64,000 nucleotides of DNA from NCBI RefSeq assembly GCF_040100845.1, contig NZ_JAZHSH010000001.1, positions 3,146,501 to 3,210,500 of the forward strand, written 5' to 3'. The DNA comes from Chengkuizengella sp. SCS-71B (lineage in GTDB: Bacteria > Bacillota > Bacilli > Paenibacillales > KCTC-33759). Position numbers and translations under genes: made by a program. Under the pieces are notes generated by a model that worked only from the letters and a program-made list of their open reading frames with translations, was not told the origin of the DNA and made no database searches. Positions 40,106 through 53,500 of this stretch are shown here, piece after piece; position 1 is the stretch's first letter; every line of letters starts with the position of its first letter.

Positions 40106-40951
40106 TCATCCTTGCAATTCCAATTTATTTGCAGGAGTTATGTTATTATTTGAGAGTGACTCACTTTTAAACAAGTAAATCACAGAAATCAATATAAATA
40201 GGAAAGAAGAAATCATGGTTAACACTAATACCCAATCTGGTAATTTCCCTATTGCATCGTTTATCTTTAATTCCCTAAATGTAAACATAGACACATTCAG
40301 CACGATACCAATCCATATAGACGACCAGATAGATTTCGTTTTGAAATAAACTAATCCATATAAAATCCCCAACATGAATCCTGTAAACATAATAATTGGA
40401 CTTGGTTGAAAGTATCCATATACTATTGCATTTAAGATTAAAGCAATTGGAAAGGGCATCACTTTATTAAATTCATTAAATACCAAACCTCTAAATAGTA
40501 TTTCTTCAAATAAAACACCTACAATCCCAACTCCGATAAACACATAAAAAAAGTTGTCCGATCTAGAAAACACTTCCATATATGATTCTAAATCTGGAAA
40601 TCTTTCCCCAAAGTATGTTATTTTCATAAAGCTGATGAACCATAAAGTTCCTGCCAAACCAATGAGAGTGAACAAAAACATTTGTTTTCTATTAATCATG
40701 GAAAAATTACATACGGACCATATACTTTTATAATTTTCCTTGAGAAAGATTTTTTTAATATAAAAAATAAATAGAAATAGTAGAAATGTCACACTCGTTA
40801 TAAAAATTAAATAAAGTGGAATATTTCTTTCAAAGAAAGTAACAAACCATTCAAAATTGTTATATAAGTATAGAACCAATAGTTCAAAGACAAAGTAAGT
40901 TGCTCCTAGATAAGCAGCTAAATTCGCAATCATTAACAAATATTTTTTCAT
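40106..40951 (-). CDS. CPBP-like membrane protein, possibly inactive protease
   Basis: A 281-residue protein with about eight hydrophobic helices. GVLFEEILFRGLVFNEF (near residue 150) is the EExxxR motif of CPBP (CAAX-protease / bacteriocin-processing) proteins. The usual second motif FxxxH and third HxxxN are not evident: the corresponding stretches read YGYFQPSP and GIVLNVSM, without histidine. CPBP members near peptide clusters often act in processing or self-immunity; both are inference here. It follows the NRPS gene by 91 bases in the same direction. ATG at 40951 has AAGGAG seven bases upstream. Confidence 0.75.
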   Translation of the reverse strand: MKKYLLMIANLAAYLGATYFVFELLVLYLYNNFEWFVTFFERNIPLYLIFITSVTFLLFLFIFYIKKIFLKENYKSIWSVCNFSMINRKQMFLFTLIGLAGTLWFISFMKITYFGERFPDLESYMEVFSRSDNFFYVFIGVGIVGVLFEEILFRGLVFNEFNKVMPFPIALILNAIVYGYFQPSPIIMFTGFMLGILYGLVYFKTKSIWSSIWIGIVLNVSMFTFRELKINDAIGKLPDWVLVLTMISSFLFILISVIYLFKSESLSNNNITPANKLELQG

Positions 40952-41042
40952 ATAATAACTCCTTTTCATTTTTAAGTAACTTATTAAATGAATATTGAAT
41001 AGGCCTTTTCATCACCCCCCTTCATTTATCTTTATTTAACAG

Positions 41043-41555
41043 CTACATATTTGACGTTTTTGTTTGGATTTGTTGGAAATCTACTACAATATGTTCATCA
41101 GTTTCTTCCTTAACACGAACTAATCCAGTTTTTTCAATTCTTCCCATCAAATGAATGATTGCTTCTTTGGAAACATGTCCACCTAACATTTCTGAAAAAC
41201 AAAGTTTATTTTCAGTTAATTGCTTATGATCAAAAGGGAGTATTTCCTTTAGTTGCTGCTGCATCCGTTCATAATTTACTTCAATCTGTTTTGAAAGACC
41301 GTCACAAGATACTTCCACTAACAGATTTTCACCTGTTTTAAAAGTAACAAATCCTCTTGAATCTACCATACCCTCTTCTTTGTTGATCACAGTATATTCG
41401 GCAAGTTGTCTTGCAGAAAACTTCATCCCGTTGTCCATCTCAATGATAGGATTGATCTCAATAACCCCTTTATCCTCATCTTTAGAAGGATCGTTCATAA
41501 TGTCTTTTATGAAATTGACGTTCACTTCCATGTGCACAGCCATGTTAGGGGTTTT
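41043..41555 (-). other. Unrecognised C-terminal tail of the NRPS
   Basis: About 170 residues following the esterase. A first part looks beta-rich and Ig-like (FSARQLAEYTVINKEEGMVD, then SRGFVTFKTGENLLVEVSCD); the last ~60 residues look like a small helical or winged-helix unit (VSKEAIIHLMGRIEKTGLV). I recognise no family. Confidence 0.6.
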
Positions 41556-44500
41556 TCCGTTAAATAGAATCAAAGCATTTTTGACTCTTTTCTCCCATGC
41601 CAATTCATTATGCAGAGCTCCTTCTTCTAAGTAATAAAATACATCTTCGCCATAAGTAAAACCTTGTTCTTCCAATAGATCAATAAAGGTAGCTTCATAG
41701 TATTCTTCTACATTCCCCATATCAACCCAAATGTTAAGCTCTGGTTTTGGTTTATTGATTAGGTCTGTATAAATGGCTCTCTCCCCTACCCAGAATGATG
41801 GAGATAAAGCTCCCACCGTTGAAAATACATCAGGATATTCATAGGCCAACCACAACGCATGAACGGCACCTAGGGACGAACCGATAATCGCTCTGTGTTC
41901 TTTGGATGGAATGGTTCGATAATGCTTATCTATATAAGGGATGATGGTATTAACTAAAAATTCAGCATAAGTTTTCGCTTGTAAACCATCTGTATTTAAA
42001 GAACTTTCTTTGTATGGAATATATTCTTCAGCTCTATGCTCCTTGTCACTATAAATTCCAATTACGATCATCTCTTCTACTAATCCTTTATTTGTTAATT
42101 CTTTTAAGGTTTGATCTACTTTCCAACCAATAGATTCGGCAGTGTCGGCAAAAACACTTTGTCCATCATGCATATAAACGACAGGATATATTGTGTCAGT
42201 TGTATGGTACGATTCAGGTAAATAAATCTGCATTTTTCTTCCTTCTACTTCAATCGTGAATATTTCAGATTTTAATGGTTGAGAGGTAATCTGCTTGTTA
42301 TCCACTAAGTTTTCCATTCGTTTTGCAAGTTGCTCAATGGTTGGATTTGTAAATAAATCTCTTAAGGTCAAATGCACTTCAAATTCTTTTTGTAAAATAG
42401 CCACGATGGACATGGCTTTTAAAGAATGACCACCCAATTCAAAGAAGTTATGCTGAATGCCGATCCCATTTATACCAAGCACATTATTCCACACAGCTTT
42501 AATCTGACTTTCTAATTCATTTCTTGGTGAAACATATTCTACACCTTTCAACATATTTTTGTCTGGCTGTGGTAAAGATTTGCGATCAATTTTTCCATTT
42601 GGTGTAAGCGGCATACTCTCTAGTTGTACAAAATGAGATGGAATCATATAATCTGGTAAAGATTGAAGTAAATATTTTCTTAATTTAGCACCAGTTACTT
42701 CTGTTCTACACACTATATAGGCACATAATGTATCGTCTCCTGTCCCACCTTTTAAAAGGGTAACTACAGTTTCCACCATTTCTGGATACTTGAGAATTTG
42801 CCTCTCAATCTCTTCCAATTCAATGCGGAATCCTCTAACTTTCACTTGATGGTCCATGCGTCCAATATATTCAATGGTTCCATCAGGTTTCCATTTAGCC
42901 ACATCCCCGGTTAAGTACATTCGACTGTCTGGTTCAAACGGGTTTGAAACGAATTTCTCAGCCGTCAATGCTGGATGATTCAAATACCCTCTGGCTACAC
43001 CCTCTCCACTGATGCAAAGTTGACCACTCACTCCCATTGGAACGATATTTTGATGTGAATCCATAATATACAATTTCGAATTTGCTATCGGCTTTCCAAT
43101 AGATATGTTCGTTTCATTTCCTTTAACTAAATACGTTGTCGCATCTACAGTACATTCTGTTGGACCATAAACATTGGTGACCTTCGCATTAGTAAATGTA
43201 TTTAAAATTTCATTTACCGACTTCAGATTTAGAATATCTCCCCCTATGATGAAATGTTTAAGTTTCCTATTTTCTCTATTTTGCAAAAAGTGACTTATCA
43301 TATTGAGATGAATAGGTGTACCATCCGAAATATCGATTTGATTCGCGTCATAAAATTCTAGTAATTTCTCTCCACTCACTCTTACATCTTCTGGAACTAC
43401 ATATAATGTATGACCACTTGTTAAAGCTGCAAAAATTTGTTTGACTGATGCATCAAAATAAAATGGTGCAACCAACGCCACATTCAGCTCGTCGCTATAC
43501 ATGGAATAAATCCTTTGATCCAAAGCTATTACTAGATTGTTCACACTATGATGCTCAATCATCACCCCTTTCGGATTGCCTGTTGTCCCTGAAGTGTATA
43601 ATACATAAGCTAAATCGTTTGAATGATTGATGCTTTTTACATGAGTTGAAGTTCCTTCAAAGATTTCCTTGTTCAATATATCTATGATCTCTCCATTAAA
43701 CGATAAATCAACACAACATTCTTCTGTCGTTATTAATGCATGACTTTCACTATCCTTCAGCATAAACTCAATTCTCTGTTTTGGATAATCTGGATTAATC
43801 GGTACATAAGCACCTCCCGCTTTTAAGATGCCATAGATTCCGATCACCATCTCTAAAGAGCAATGCACCATTAAACCTACCAAGTCATTTGCCTGAATGC
43901 CTTTGTTTCTAAGGACTAACGCAAGCTGATTTGCTTTTTCATTCAGTTCTCTGTACGTCAATGACTGACCTTCAAATACTACAGCAACATGATTCGGTGT
44001 TTCTTTGACTTGTTCTTCAAACAGCTCATGAATGGTTTTATGTTTTGGATATGCAATATTAGTATTATTGAATTGTACTAATATCTGGTCTTTTTCTTGC
44101 TCACTCAGCAACTCTACATCTTTTAGTAATAGTTCAGGTTGGGTAACTACCTGTTCTACTAATATTTTTAAGTGATTAATCATCCTTTCTATCGTTGCTT
44201 GTTTAAATAGTTTCGTACAATATTTCACGTTCAATAAAAGTTCGTTATCATCTTCCATGACAGTTAATGTAAGGTCGAATTTGGAAATTTTATTATCCAT
44301 AGAATACGGTTGGAAACTTAAATCGTTCAGCTTCATTTCCTGCAGTTCCATGTTTAACATATTAAACATGACGTTAAACAATGGATTTCGACTCATATCC
44401 CTTGGTAAGTGTAAGTTTTCAATCAAATCTTCTAAAGGATAACTTTCATTTTCTATAGCACGTACCGTGTTTTCTTTTACTTCTGCCAGGAAGGTTTCAA

Positions 44501-47500
44501 ATGACTTACTCCCCACAGGTTTATTTCGTATGGCTAATGTATTGACAAACATGCCTATCGTTGATTCTAGATCTGCATGAGTTCTCCCAGCTACAGGCGC
44601 ACCCACAATGATATCCTCTTGTCCAGTATATTTTGACAATAAAGTACTATACGTCGCCAGCATAATCATATATACGGTCGTATTCGTATCTTTAGCTAGT
44701 CGTTGAACTTTTGACGTGGTCGTTTTATCCAATCTAAAATCTAACTCATCTCCCTCAAAACTTTGCAACATTGGCCTTTCAAAATCGGTGGGTAGATTCA
44801 AAACCGGAATCTCATCCTCATACTGATCTAACCAATACTGCTTCTGCTGCTCCATCTCTTCCTTAGCAAACTGCTCACTTTGCCAAACTGCAAAATCTTT
44901 ATATTGAATATGAAGTTCTGGAAGATTCTCATCTTCATAAAGTGCTATAAAGTCTTGAATCAAAATGTTCATTGAGGTTCCATCTGAAATAATATGATGC
45001 ATATCTATGCAGAAAAGATATTCTTCTCTACCCATTTCTATAAGACTTACTCTAAACAATGGGGCTTGACTTAAATCAAAAGGTTGAATAAATTGTGAAA
45101 TTAAAGGTTCTGCTTGCCCTCTTTCCACTTTTTGATAGTCTATCTTTACATCAAGATGTGGATGGATCAGCTGAACCGGCTCTCCTTCTTTCCATTCAAA
45201 TGAAGTACGCAAACTTTCATGACGAAAAATCAATCCTTTAATTGCTTTTTCAAATTGAGTCTTGTTTAAATCTCCTCTTATCATCATTGCCAAAGGCATG
45301 TTATAACTGATATCAGCTCCTTCTAGCTGTTGCAACACATACATTCGTTTTTGTGCTGATGAAACAGGGTATACGTCTCGTGATTCAACCTGTGCAATGG
45401 ATCCCAAGTCATATGAATCTAATTGTTGCAATCGCTCTGCGAACTGTAAAATGGTCGGATTTTGAAATAGATCCCTCAAACTTACAGATAATTCCATATT
45501 TTTATGAATCAATGCAATTAATTGCACGGCTTTTAATGAATGTCCTCCCAATTCAAAGAAGTTGTGTTGAATGCCGATCCGCTCTACCCCAAGAACCGTT
45601 TGCCATAATGAAAGGAGTTCATGTTCTAATTCATTCCTTGGTGTTACTACCTCTATCCCTGTGTGAATGTTTCCATCTGGCTCTGGCAAAGCTTTTCGAT
45701 CCACTTTTCCATTTGTCATTAAAGGCATGTTCTCTAATGGAATGAAATAAGATGGAATCATATAATGTGGCAAGGATTGGGATACGTATTCTCTTATTCC
45801 CCCCACTTCCAATGTCTCACTACATACAATATATGCACACAAAGATTTGTCACCTGTTTGATCTTCTATTACAGTCACGATGGTATCTTCGATTTCTTCA
45901 TGTTTTAAAATCTGACTTTCTATCTCCCCTAATTCAATTCGGAAACCTCTAATTTTAACTTGATGATCCACCCGACCTATATATTCGATCGTTCCATCAG
46001 GTAACCATCTAGCTAAATCTCCTGTTCGGTATAACCGTTCCCCATCTTGATAAGGATTGGAAACAAACTTTTCTTCGGTTAGTTGAGAACGATTTAAATA
46101 TCCACGTGCTAATCCTGCTCCAGAAATACACAACTCACCTGCAACACCGATAGGTTGAAGTTGTTTATCCTCATCCAATATGAGGATGGATGTGTTTCCA
46201 ATAGGATGACCAATCGTAATCATTTGGTCTTTATTCACTTTTCTTTTGAGTGTAGCCACCACACTGCTTTCCGTAGGTCCATATGCATTCACAATTTCTA
46301 TATTTTCATTTAATTGATTACTCTTTCTTAACACAACCTCTGTCACTTTTTCTCCACCTAAAATAACCGTCTTTATGGATTGTGTTTCTTCCGCATTCAT
46401 CACTTCAATCAACGTTGAGTACAAAATTGGAACACTAAACAAACGTGTTACTTTATGTCTATTTATCTTTTCTTTCATCGCAATAGGGTGCTTAGCCTCT
46501 TCACCATTTAACAATATGAGCTTAGATCCAGCGAGAATCGGAGCAAAACAGCTAATAACAAATCCGTCAAACGAAAATGAAAACTGCTGTAAATAAACAT
46601 CAGACTCATTTAATTCAAATTCATCCTTCCACCATAATAACCTGTTTACAATTTGGTGATGCTCTATCATGACCCCTTTCGGGTTTCCTGTTGTACCTGA
46701 TGTGTAGATCACATATGCCAAATCATCTGCAGCATGACTAACGTGGGAAGAATTCATTTCTCCTTCATACAATGAAGCATCCTTCAAATCTATGAGTTCA
46801 CCTTTAAAGTCGATCCCGTTTATATATCGCTGCTCGGTTAGCAACCATTTCGTCCCACTATCTTCTAACATATATACAATTCTTTCTTCTGGATAAGTTG
46901 GATCTATAGGTACATATGCTGCTCCTGCCTTTAATGTACCTATGATTCCAATGATCATTTCCAAAGAATTGTCGATCATAATCGCCACTAACTCGTTAGT
47001 ATGAATCCCTTTGTTTCTCAATAAACCTGCTAATTTATTCGCCTTATCATTCAGTTGTTGATACGTCATCTGCTGATCTTCAAACACCACTGCAACATGA
47101 TTTGGTGTTTTTTGAACTTGCTCTTCAAACAGCTCATGAATCGTTTGATCTTTTGGATATTTCACTGCAGTATCATTAAAGGATACCAATAGCTGATGTT
47201 TCTCTTCTTTGGTTAATATGTCAATGTCCTGCAGCAATCGTTCAGGATCGGTAACCACCTGTTCAACTACTCTTTTTAAGTGGTAAACCATCCGCTTGAT
47301 TGTTTCTTGCTTAAACAGTTTCGTACAATATTCCATGTTGATGAAAAGTCCATCAGCTTCTTCTATTACCGTTAACGTCACATCAAATTTTGAAATTTTG
47401 TTTTCCATCGGATATGGATGAAAGCTTATCTGATCTAGTTCCATTTCCTGCTGCTTCATATTCAACATATTAAACATGACGTTAAACAATGGATTTCGAC

Positions 47501-50500
47501 TCGTATCCCTTGGTAAGTTTAAATTTTCAATCAACTCTTCTAAGGGATAGCTTTCATTCTCTAAGGCATGTAATGTATTTTCTTTCACTTCCGATAAGAA
47601 TGTATGAAAAGGCTGATTTCGATTTGGTTTGTTCCTGATAGCTACTGAGTTGACAAACATTCCTACGATCGGTTCTAAATCTGCGTGATTTCTCCCCGCT
47701 ACAGGTGAACCTACAATGATATCTTCTTGTCCTGTATATTTGGACAATAAAACCGTATACGCCGCTAGCATAATCATATAAACAGTTGTATTCTTTTCTC
47801 TGGCTAATCGGTGAACTTTCGATGTGATCGTTTGATCCAGTTTCATGTCAATATTCTCACCCTCAAAGCTTTGCAGCATCGGTCTTTCAAAATCGGTTGG
47901 CAGATTTAATATCGGAACCTCGCCTTCAAACTGTTTTAACCAATACTGCTTTTGCTGTTCCATCTCCTCTTCAGCAAACTGCTCACTTTGCCAAACTGCA
48001 ACATCTTTATATTGAATATATAAATCTTCTAAATTTATCCCATCATAAAGCTGTGAAAAATCATGCATTAATATGTTCATAGACATCCCATCTGAAATGA
48101 TATGATGCATATCAAAGACTAGTAAATGTTCTGTTTGATCTATTTGAATTAACTTTACACGAATCAACGGTGCTTGATTTAAATCAAAAGGTTGTATAAA
48201 TGCGGCTACCAATGCATTTAATTCGTCATTATCTTCAGCTTTCTCATATTGAATCTCAAAGTCTACTTGTTCATGAATTCGTTGAGACAATTCACTTTCT
48301 ACCATCTCAAAAGAGGTCCTTAAGCTCTCATGTCTGTTTAACAACTTCTTCATCGCACTTTCAAATTGGGTATAATCAAGTTTCCCTTTTATCATCGTTG
48401 CAGATGGCATGTTATAACTCGTAGTGCTATTTTCCAATTGTTGCAACACATACATTCTTTTCTGTGCTGACGATGCCGGATAGATTTCCTTTTGTTCAAC
48501 TTGTGGAATAAAGTTAAATTTAAGATTATCCATCTCTTGTATTCTTTTCGAAAGCTGTTGAACGGTAGGAAATGAAAAAATATCTCTTAACGTTAAATGA
48601 ATATTCAACTCTTTTTGAACCTTTGAGACAATTTGAACTGCTTTGATTGAATGACCACCTAATTCAAAAAAGTTATGTGTAATGCTGATAGAATCCATTT
48701 CCAATACATGTTCCCACAAAGACACAAGTTGACGTTCTAGTTCATTTCTTGGAGCTACATAATCCACACCTTTCCTTTCAATTGCTGTAGGTGCAGGAAG
48801 CGCTTTGCGATCCATCTTTCCATTTGGCGTTAATGGCATTTCCTCTAACTGAATAAAGTGGGATGGAACCATATAGTCCGGTAAAAATTTCATTGCATAA
48901 TCTCTTAATTCAGAAATATTAAAATCTTGATGACTAACTAAATAAGCAACTAACGTTTTGTCATCGGACTCATTTGTATGAACTATGACTACTGCTTCTT
49001 GTATTTCAGGATGATTTAATAGCTGATTTTCTATCTCACCTAATTCAATTCTGTAACCTCTTATTTTTACTTGATCGTCTATGCGACCTAAATATTCAAT
49101 ATTTCCGTCAGGCAACCATTTTGCTAAATCTCCCGTACGATACATCCTTTCTCCATGATGATAAGGATGTTTTATAAATCTCTCTTCTGTTAGCTCCGGT
49201 TGATTTAAATATCCTCTTGTAACCCCAGCACCAAAAATACAAATCTCACCTGGTACACCAATAGGCTGCAACTGACCATTTTGATCTAAAATAAGAACAC
49301 CATTGTTTGAATTAGGCTTTCCAATAGATATAAATCCCTCCTCATCAAACGTACACTTGTAATACGTTACACAAACCGTTCCTTCTGTTGGACCATACGT
49401 ATTGTATACATCAGATTTTTTAAGGTTCGTTATATGATGAGCAACTAGTACGTCTCCACCTGAAATAAATAATCTAACTTGATGGTTTGATAAGGACAAA
49501 TTAAGTTCGTTTAATAATAACGGCGAACATGAAACAATACTCGTTTGATGAGTCTCAATAAGGTTAGTTAAAATATGAACGTCCATTACATCTTCTTTTT
49601 TAACGATCGTTATTTTCCCACCTCTAACTAAGACAGGAAAGATTTCTTCAATCGATGTATCAAATGAAATTGATGCTTGCTGAAGCACATGGTCTTTTTC
49701 AGAAACATTAAATTCATTAATAAAAGTGTAGATATAGTTAAGCAAATTTTGATGTTCTACTAAAACCCCTTTAGGCTTCCCTGTTGTACCTGATGTGTAG
49801 ATAACATAAGCCAAGTCATGAAGTCCATGCAGAGATTTCAAATTATTTTTATTACCTTGATATAATGAAATATCTTCAAGATTTATCACATCGCCATTGA
49901 TTTGGCATACGTTTATATAATGACTTTGTGTTAACAACCACCTTGTCTTACTATCCATTAATATATGTTCAATTCGCTGCTTTGGATAGGTAGGATCTAT
50001 TGGAACATACGCTCCTCCTGCTTTTAGAATTCCAATAAGCCCAACAATCATGTCTAGAGAACGATCTACCATGATAGAAACTAATTCATTTGGCTTCACG
50101 CCTCTATCTCTCAAAGTATTCGCTAATTGATTCGCCTTTTCATTCAGTTCTTGATACGTCATCTGCTGATCTTCAAACACCACTGCAACATGATTTGGTG
50201 TTTTTTGAACTTGCTCTTCAAACAGCTCATGAATCGTTTGATCTTTTGGATATTTCACTGCAGTATCATTAAAGGATACCAATAGCTGATGTTTCTCTTC
50301 CTTGGTTAATATGTCAATGTCCTGCAGCAATCGTTCAGGATCGGTAACAACCTGTTCAACTACTCTTTTTAAGTGGTAAACCATCCGCTTGATTGTTTCT
50401 TGCTTAAACAGTTTCGTACAATATTCCATGTTGATGAAAAGTCCATCAGCTTCTTCTATTACCGTTAACGTCACATCAAATTTTGAATTTTTATTTTCAA

Positions 50501-53500
50501 ACGGATAAGGATGAAAGCTTATCTGATCTAGTTCCATTTCCTGCTGCTCCATATTCAACATACTAAACATGACGTTAAACAATGGATTTCGACTTGTATC
50601 CCTTGGTAAGTTTAAATTTTCAATCAACTCTTCTAAAGGATAGCTTTCATTCTCTAAGGCATGTAATGTATTTTCTTTCACTTCCGATAAGAATGTATGA
50701 AAAGACTGATTTCGATTTGGTTTGTTCCTGATAGCTACTGTATTGACAAACATTCCTACGATCGGTTCTAAATCTGCGTGATTTCTCCCCGCTACAGGTG
50801 AACCTACAATGATATCTTCTTGTCCTGTATATTTGGACAATAAAACCGTATACGCCGCTAGCATAATCATATAAACGGTTGTATTCGTTTCTCTGGCTAG
50901 TTGGTAAACTTTCGATGTGAACGTTTGATCCAGTTTCATATCAATATGCTCACCCTCAAAGCTTTGCAGTATCGGTCTTTCAAAATCGGTTGGCAGATTT
51001 AATATCGGAACCTCGCCTTCAAACTGTTTTAACCAATATTGTTTTTGCTGTTCCATCTCCTCTTCAGCAAACTGCTCACTTTGCCAAACCGCAATATCTT
51101 TATATTGAATATATAAATCTTCTAAATTTATCCCATCATAAAGCTGTGAAAAATCATGCATTAATATGTTCATAGACATTCCATCTGAAATGATATGATG
51201 CATATCAAAGACTAGTAAATGTTCTGTTTGATCTATTTGAATTAACTTTACACGAATCAACGGTGCTTGATTTAAATCAAAAGGTTGTATAAATGCGGCT
51301 ACCAATGCATTTAATTCGTCATTATCTTCAGCTTTCTCATATTGAATCTCAAAGTCTACTTGTTCATGAATTCGTTGAGACAATTCACTTTCTACCATCT
51401 CAAAAGAAGTCCTTAAGCTCTCATGTCTGTTTAACAACTTCTTCATCGCACTTTCAAATTGGGTATAATCAAGTTTCCCTTTTATCATCGTTGCAGATGG
51501 CATGTTATAACTCGTAGTGTTATTTTCCAATTGTTGCAACACATACATTCTTTTCTGTGCTGACGATGCCGGATAGATTTCCTTTTGTTCAACTTGTGGA
51601 ATAAAGTTAAATTTAAGATTATCCATCTCTTGTATTCTTTTCGAAAGCTGTTGAACGGTAGGAAATGAAAAAATATCTCTTAACGTTAAATGAATATTCA
51701 ACTCTTTTTGAACCTTTGAGACAATTTGAACTGCTTTGATTGAATGACCACCTAATTCAAAAAAGTTATGCGTAATGCTGATAGAATCCATTTCCAATAC
51801 ATGTTCCCACAAAGACACAAGTTGACGTTCTAGTTCATTTCTTGGAGCTACATAATCCACACCTTTCCTTTCAATTGCTGTAGGTGCAGGAAGCGCTTTG
51901 CGATCCATCTTTCCATTTGGCGTTAATGGCATTTCCTCTAACTGAATAAAGTGGGGTGGAACCATATAGTCCGGTAAAAATTTCATTGCATAATCTCTTA
52001 ATTCAGAAATATTAAAATCTTGATGACTAACTAAATAAGCAACTAACGTTTTGTCATCGGACTCATTTGTATGAACTATGACTACTGCTTCTTGTATTTC
52101 AGAATGATTTAATAGCTGATTTTCTATCTCACCTAATTCAATTCTGTAACCTCTTATTTTTACTTGATCGTCTATGCGACCTAAATATTCAATATTTCCG
52201 TCAGGCAACCATCTGACCAGATCGCCTGTTTTATACATTTTTTGACCTGGTAAAAATGGATTTATAACAAACTTTTCCTTCGTGATGTCAGGTTTATTTA
52301 AATAACCTTTTGCCAAACCATCTCCACTGATACATAATTCCCCTAGAACACCTATAGGCTGCAGTTGATTCATTTGATTCAATACATAAAACTGAACGTT
52401 TTTAAGTGGTTTTCCTATTGGAACTATATCCTCTGGTTCAGTCATATGACAGTCATAATACGATACAGCAACCGAAGCTTCAGTAGGACCATATGAATTA
52501 TGCAAACGGATATGAGAATCATGCTCAAACAGACGATGGAATTGCTTCACTAGACTTGAGGTCAACTTTTCCCCTCCGGAAAAAAGTCTTTTCATGGTAC
52601 GAACTTCAGTCTGTAAATTTTTATTTTCTAGATGGTCAAAAAACAACTGCAACATTGATGGGACAAAGTGTACTGTAGTTATTTTATAACGAGCAATAGC
52701 CCTAACAATTAAATTTGGATCTTTTTCATATTCAGGTGAGAGCAAGCAAACTTTTGCTCCAAATAGTAATCCCCAGAACATTTCTAATACTGAGACATCA
52801 AATCCAAAAGGAGCTTTTTGTAAAATAACATCTTCTTCATTTAATGAATAATGCATTTGCAATCCATATAGAAAATTGTTAACAGAATGATGTTTTATCA
52901 TTACACCTTTTGGTCTGCCAGTTGAACCAGAAGTATAAATAACATAAGCTAAATCACTTGCTATACTCATAGAAATTAAATTAGAAGAATCACCAATATA
53001 AAAACTGCCTTCTTTTAAATTTATAATCTCACCTGCAAATTGTAGTCGATCCATTAACGAAGTCTCTGACAATAGCACTCGAATTTGACTATCCTCAAAT
53101 AAATAATTTATTCTTTCTTCTGGATAAGTAGGATCAATCGGAACATATGCAGCTCCTGCTTTTAAAATACCAAATACTCCAATCATCATTTCTAAAGATC
53201 GATTAACCATAATACCAACTAAATCAGTCCTACTAACTCCTTTACTTCTTAGAACGTGGGCAAGCTGATTCGCCTTCTCGTTAAGCTCTCTAAAAGTCAT
53301 TTGCTGATCTTCAAACATAACTGCAATTTGATCAGGCTTTTTCTCAACCTGCTCTTCAAACAGTTGGTGAATGGTTTTGTTATTTGGATATGTTCCTTTT
53401 GTTTCATTAAATTCTACTAACATCTGATGTTTCTCTTGTTGAGATACAATGTTAATCTCTCCGAGCGTGATTTCCGGTGTTGTTAAAATCTGTTCTACTA

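Noticed and set aside
47897-51517. Two pairs of identical small plus-strand open frames (47897/50990 and 48200/51293).
   Set aside because: They are antisense to conserved NRPS codons, have no supporting start signals, and are identical only because the underlying NRPS DNA is duplicated.
47041-52212. CRISPR array or insertion sequence as the cause of the repeat signal.
   Set aside because: Repeats are long, in frame and encode NRPS domains; there are no short spaced repeats, terminal inverted repeats or transposase.
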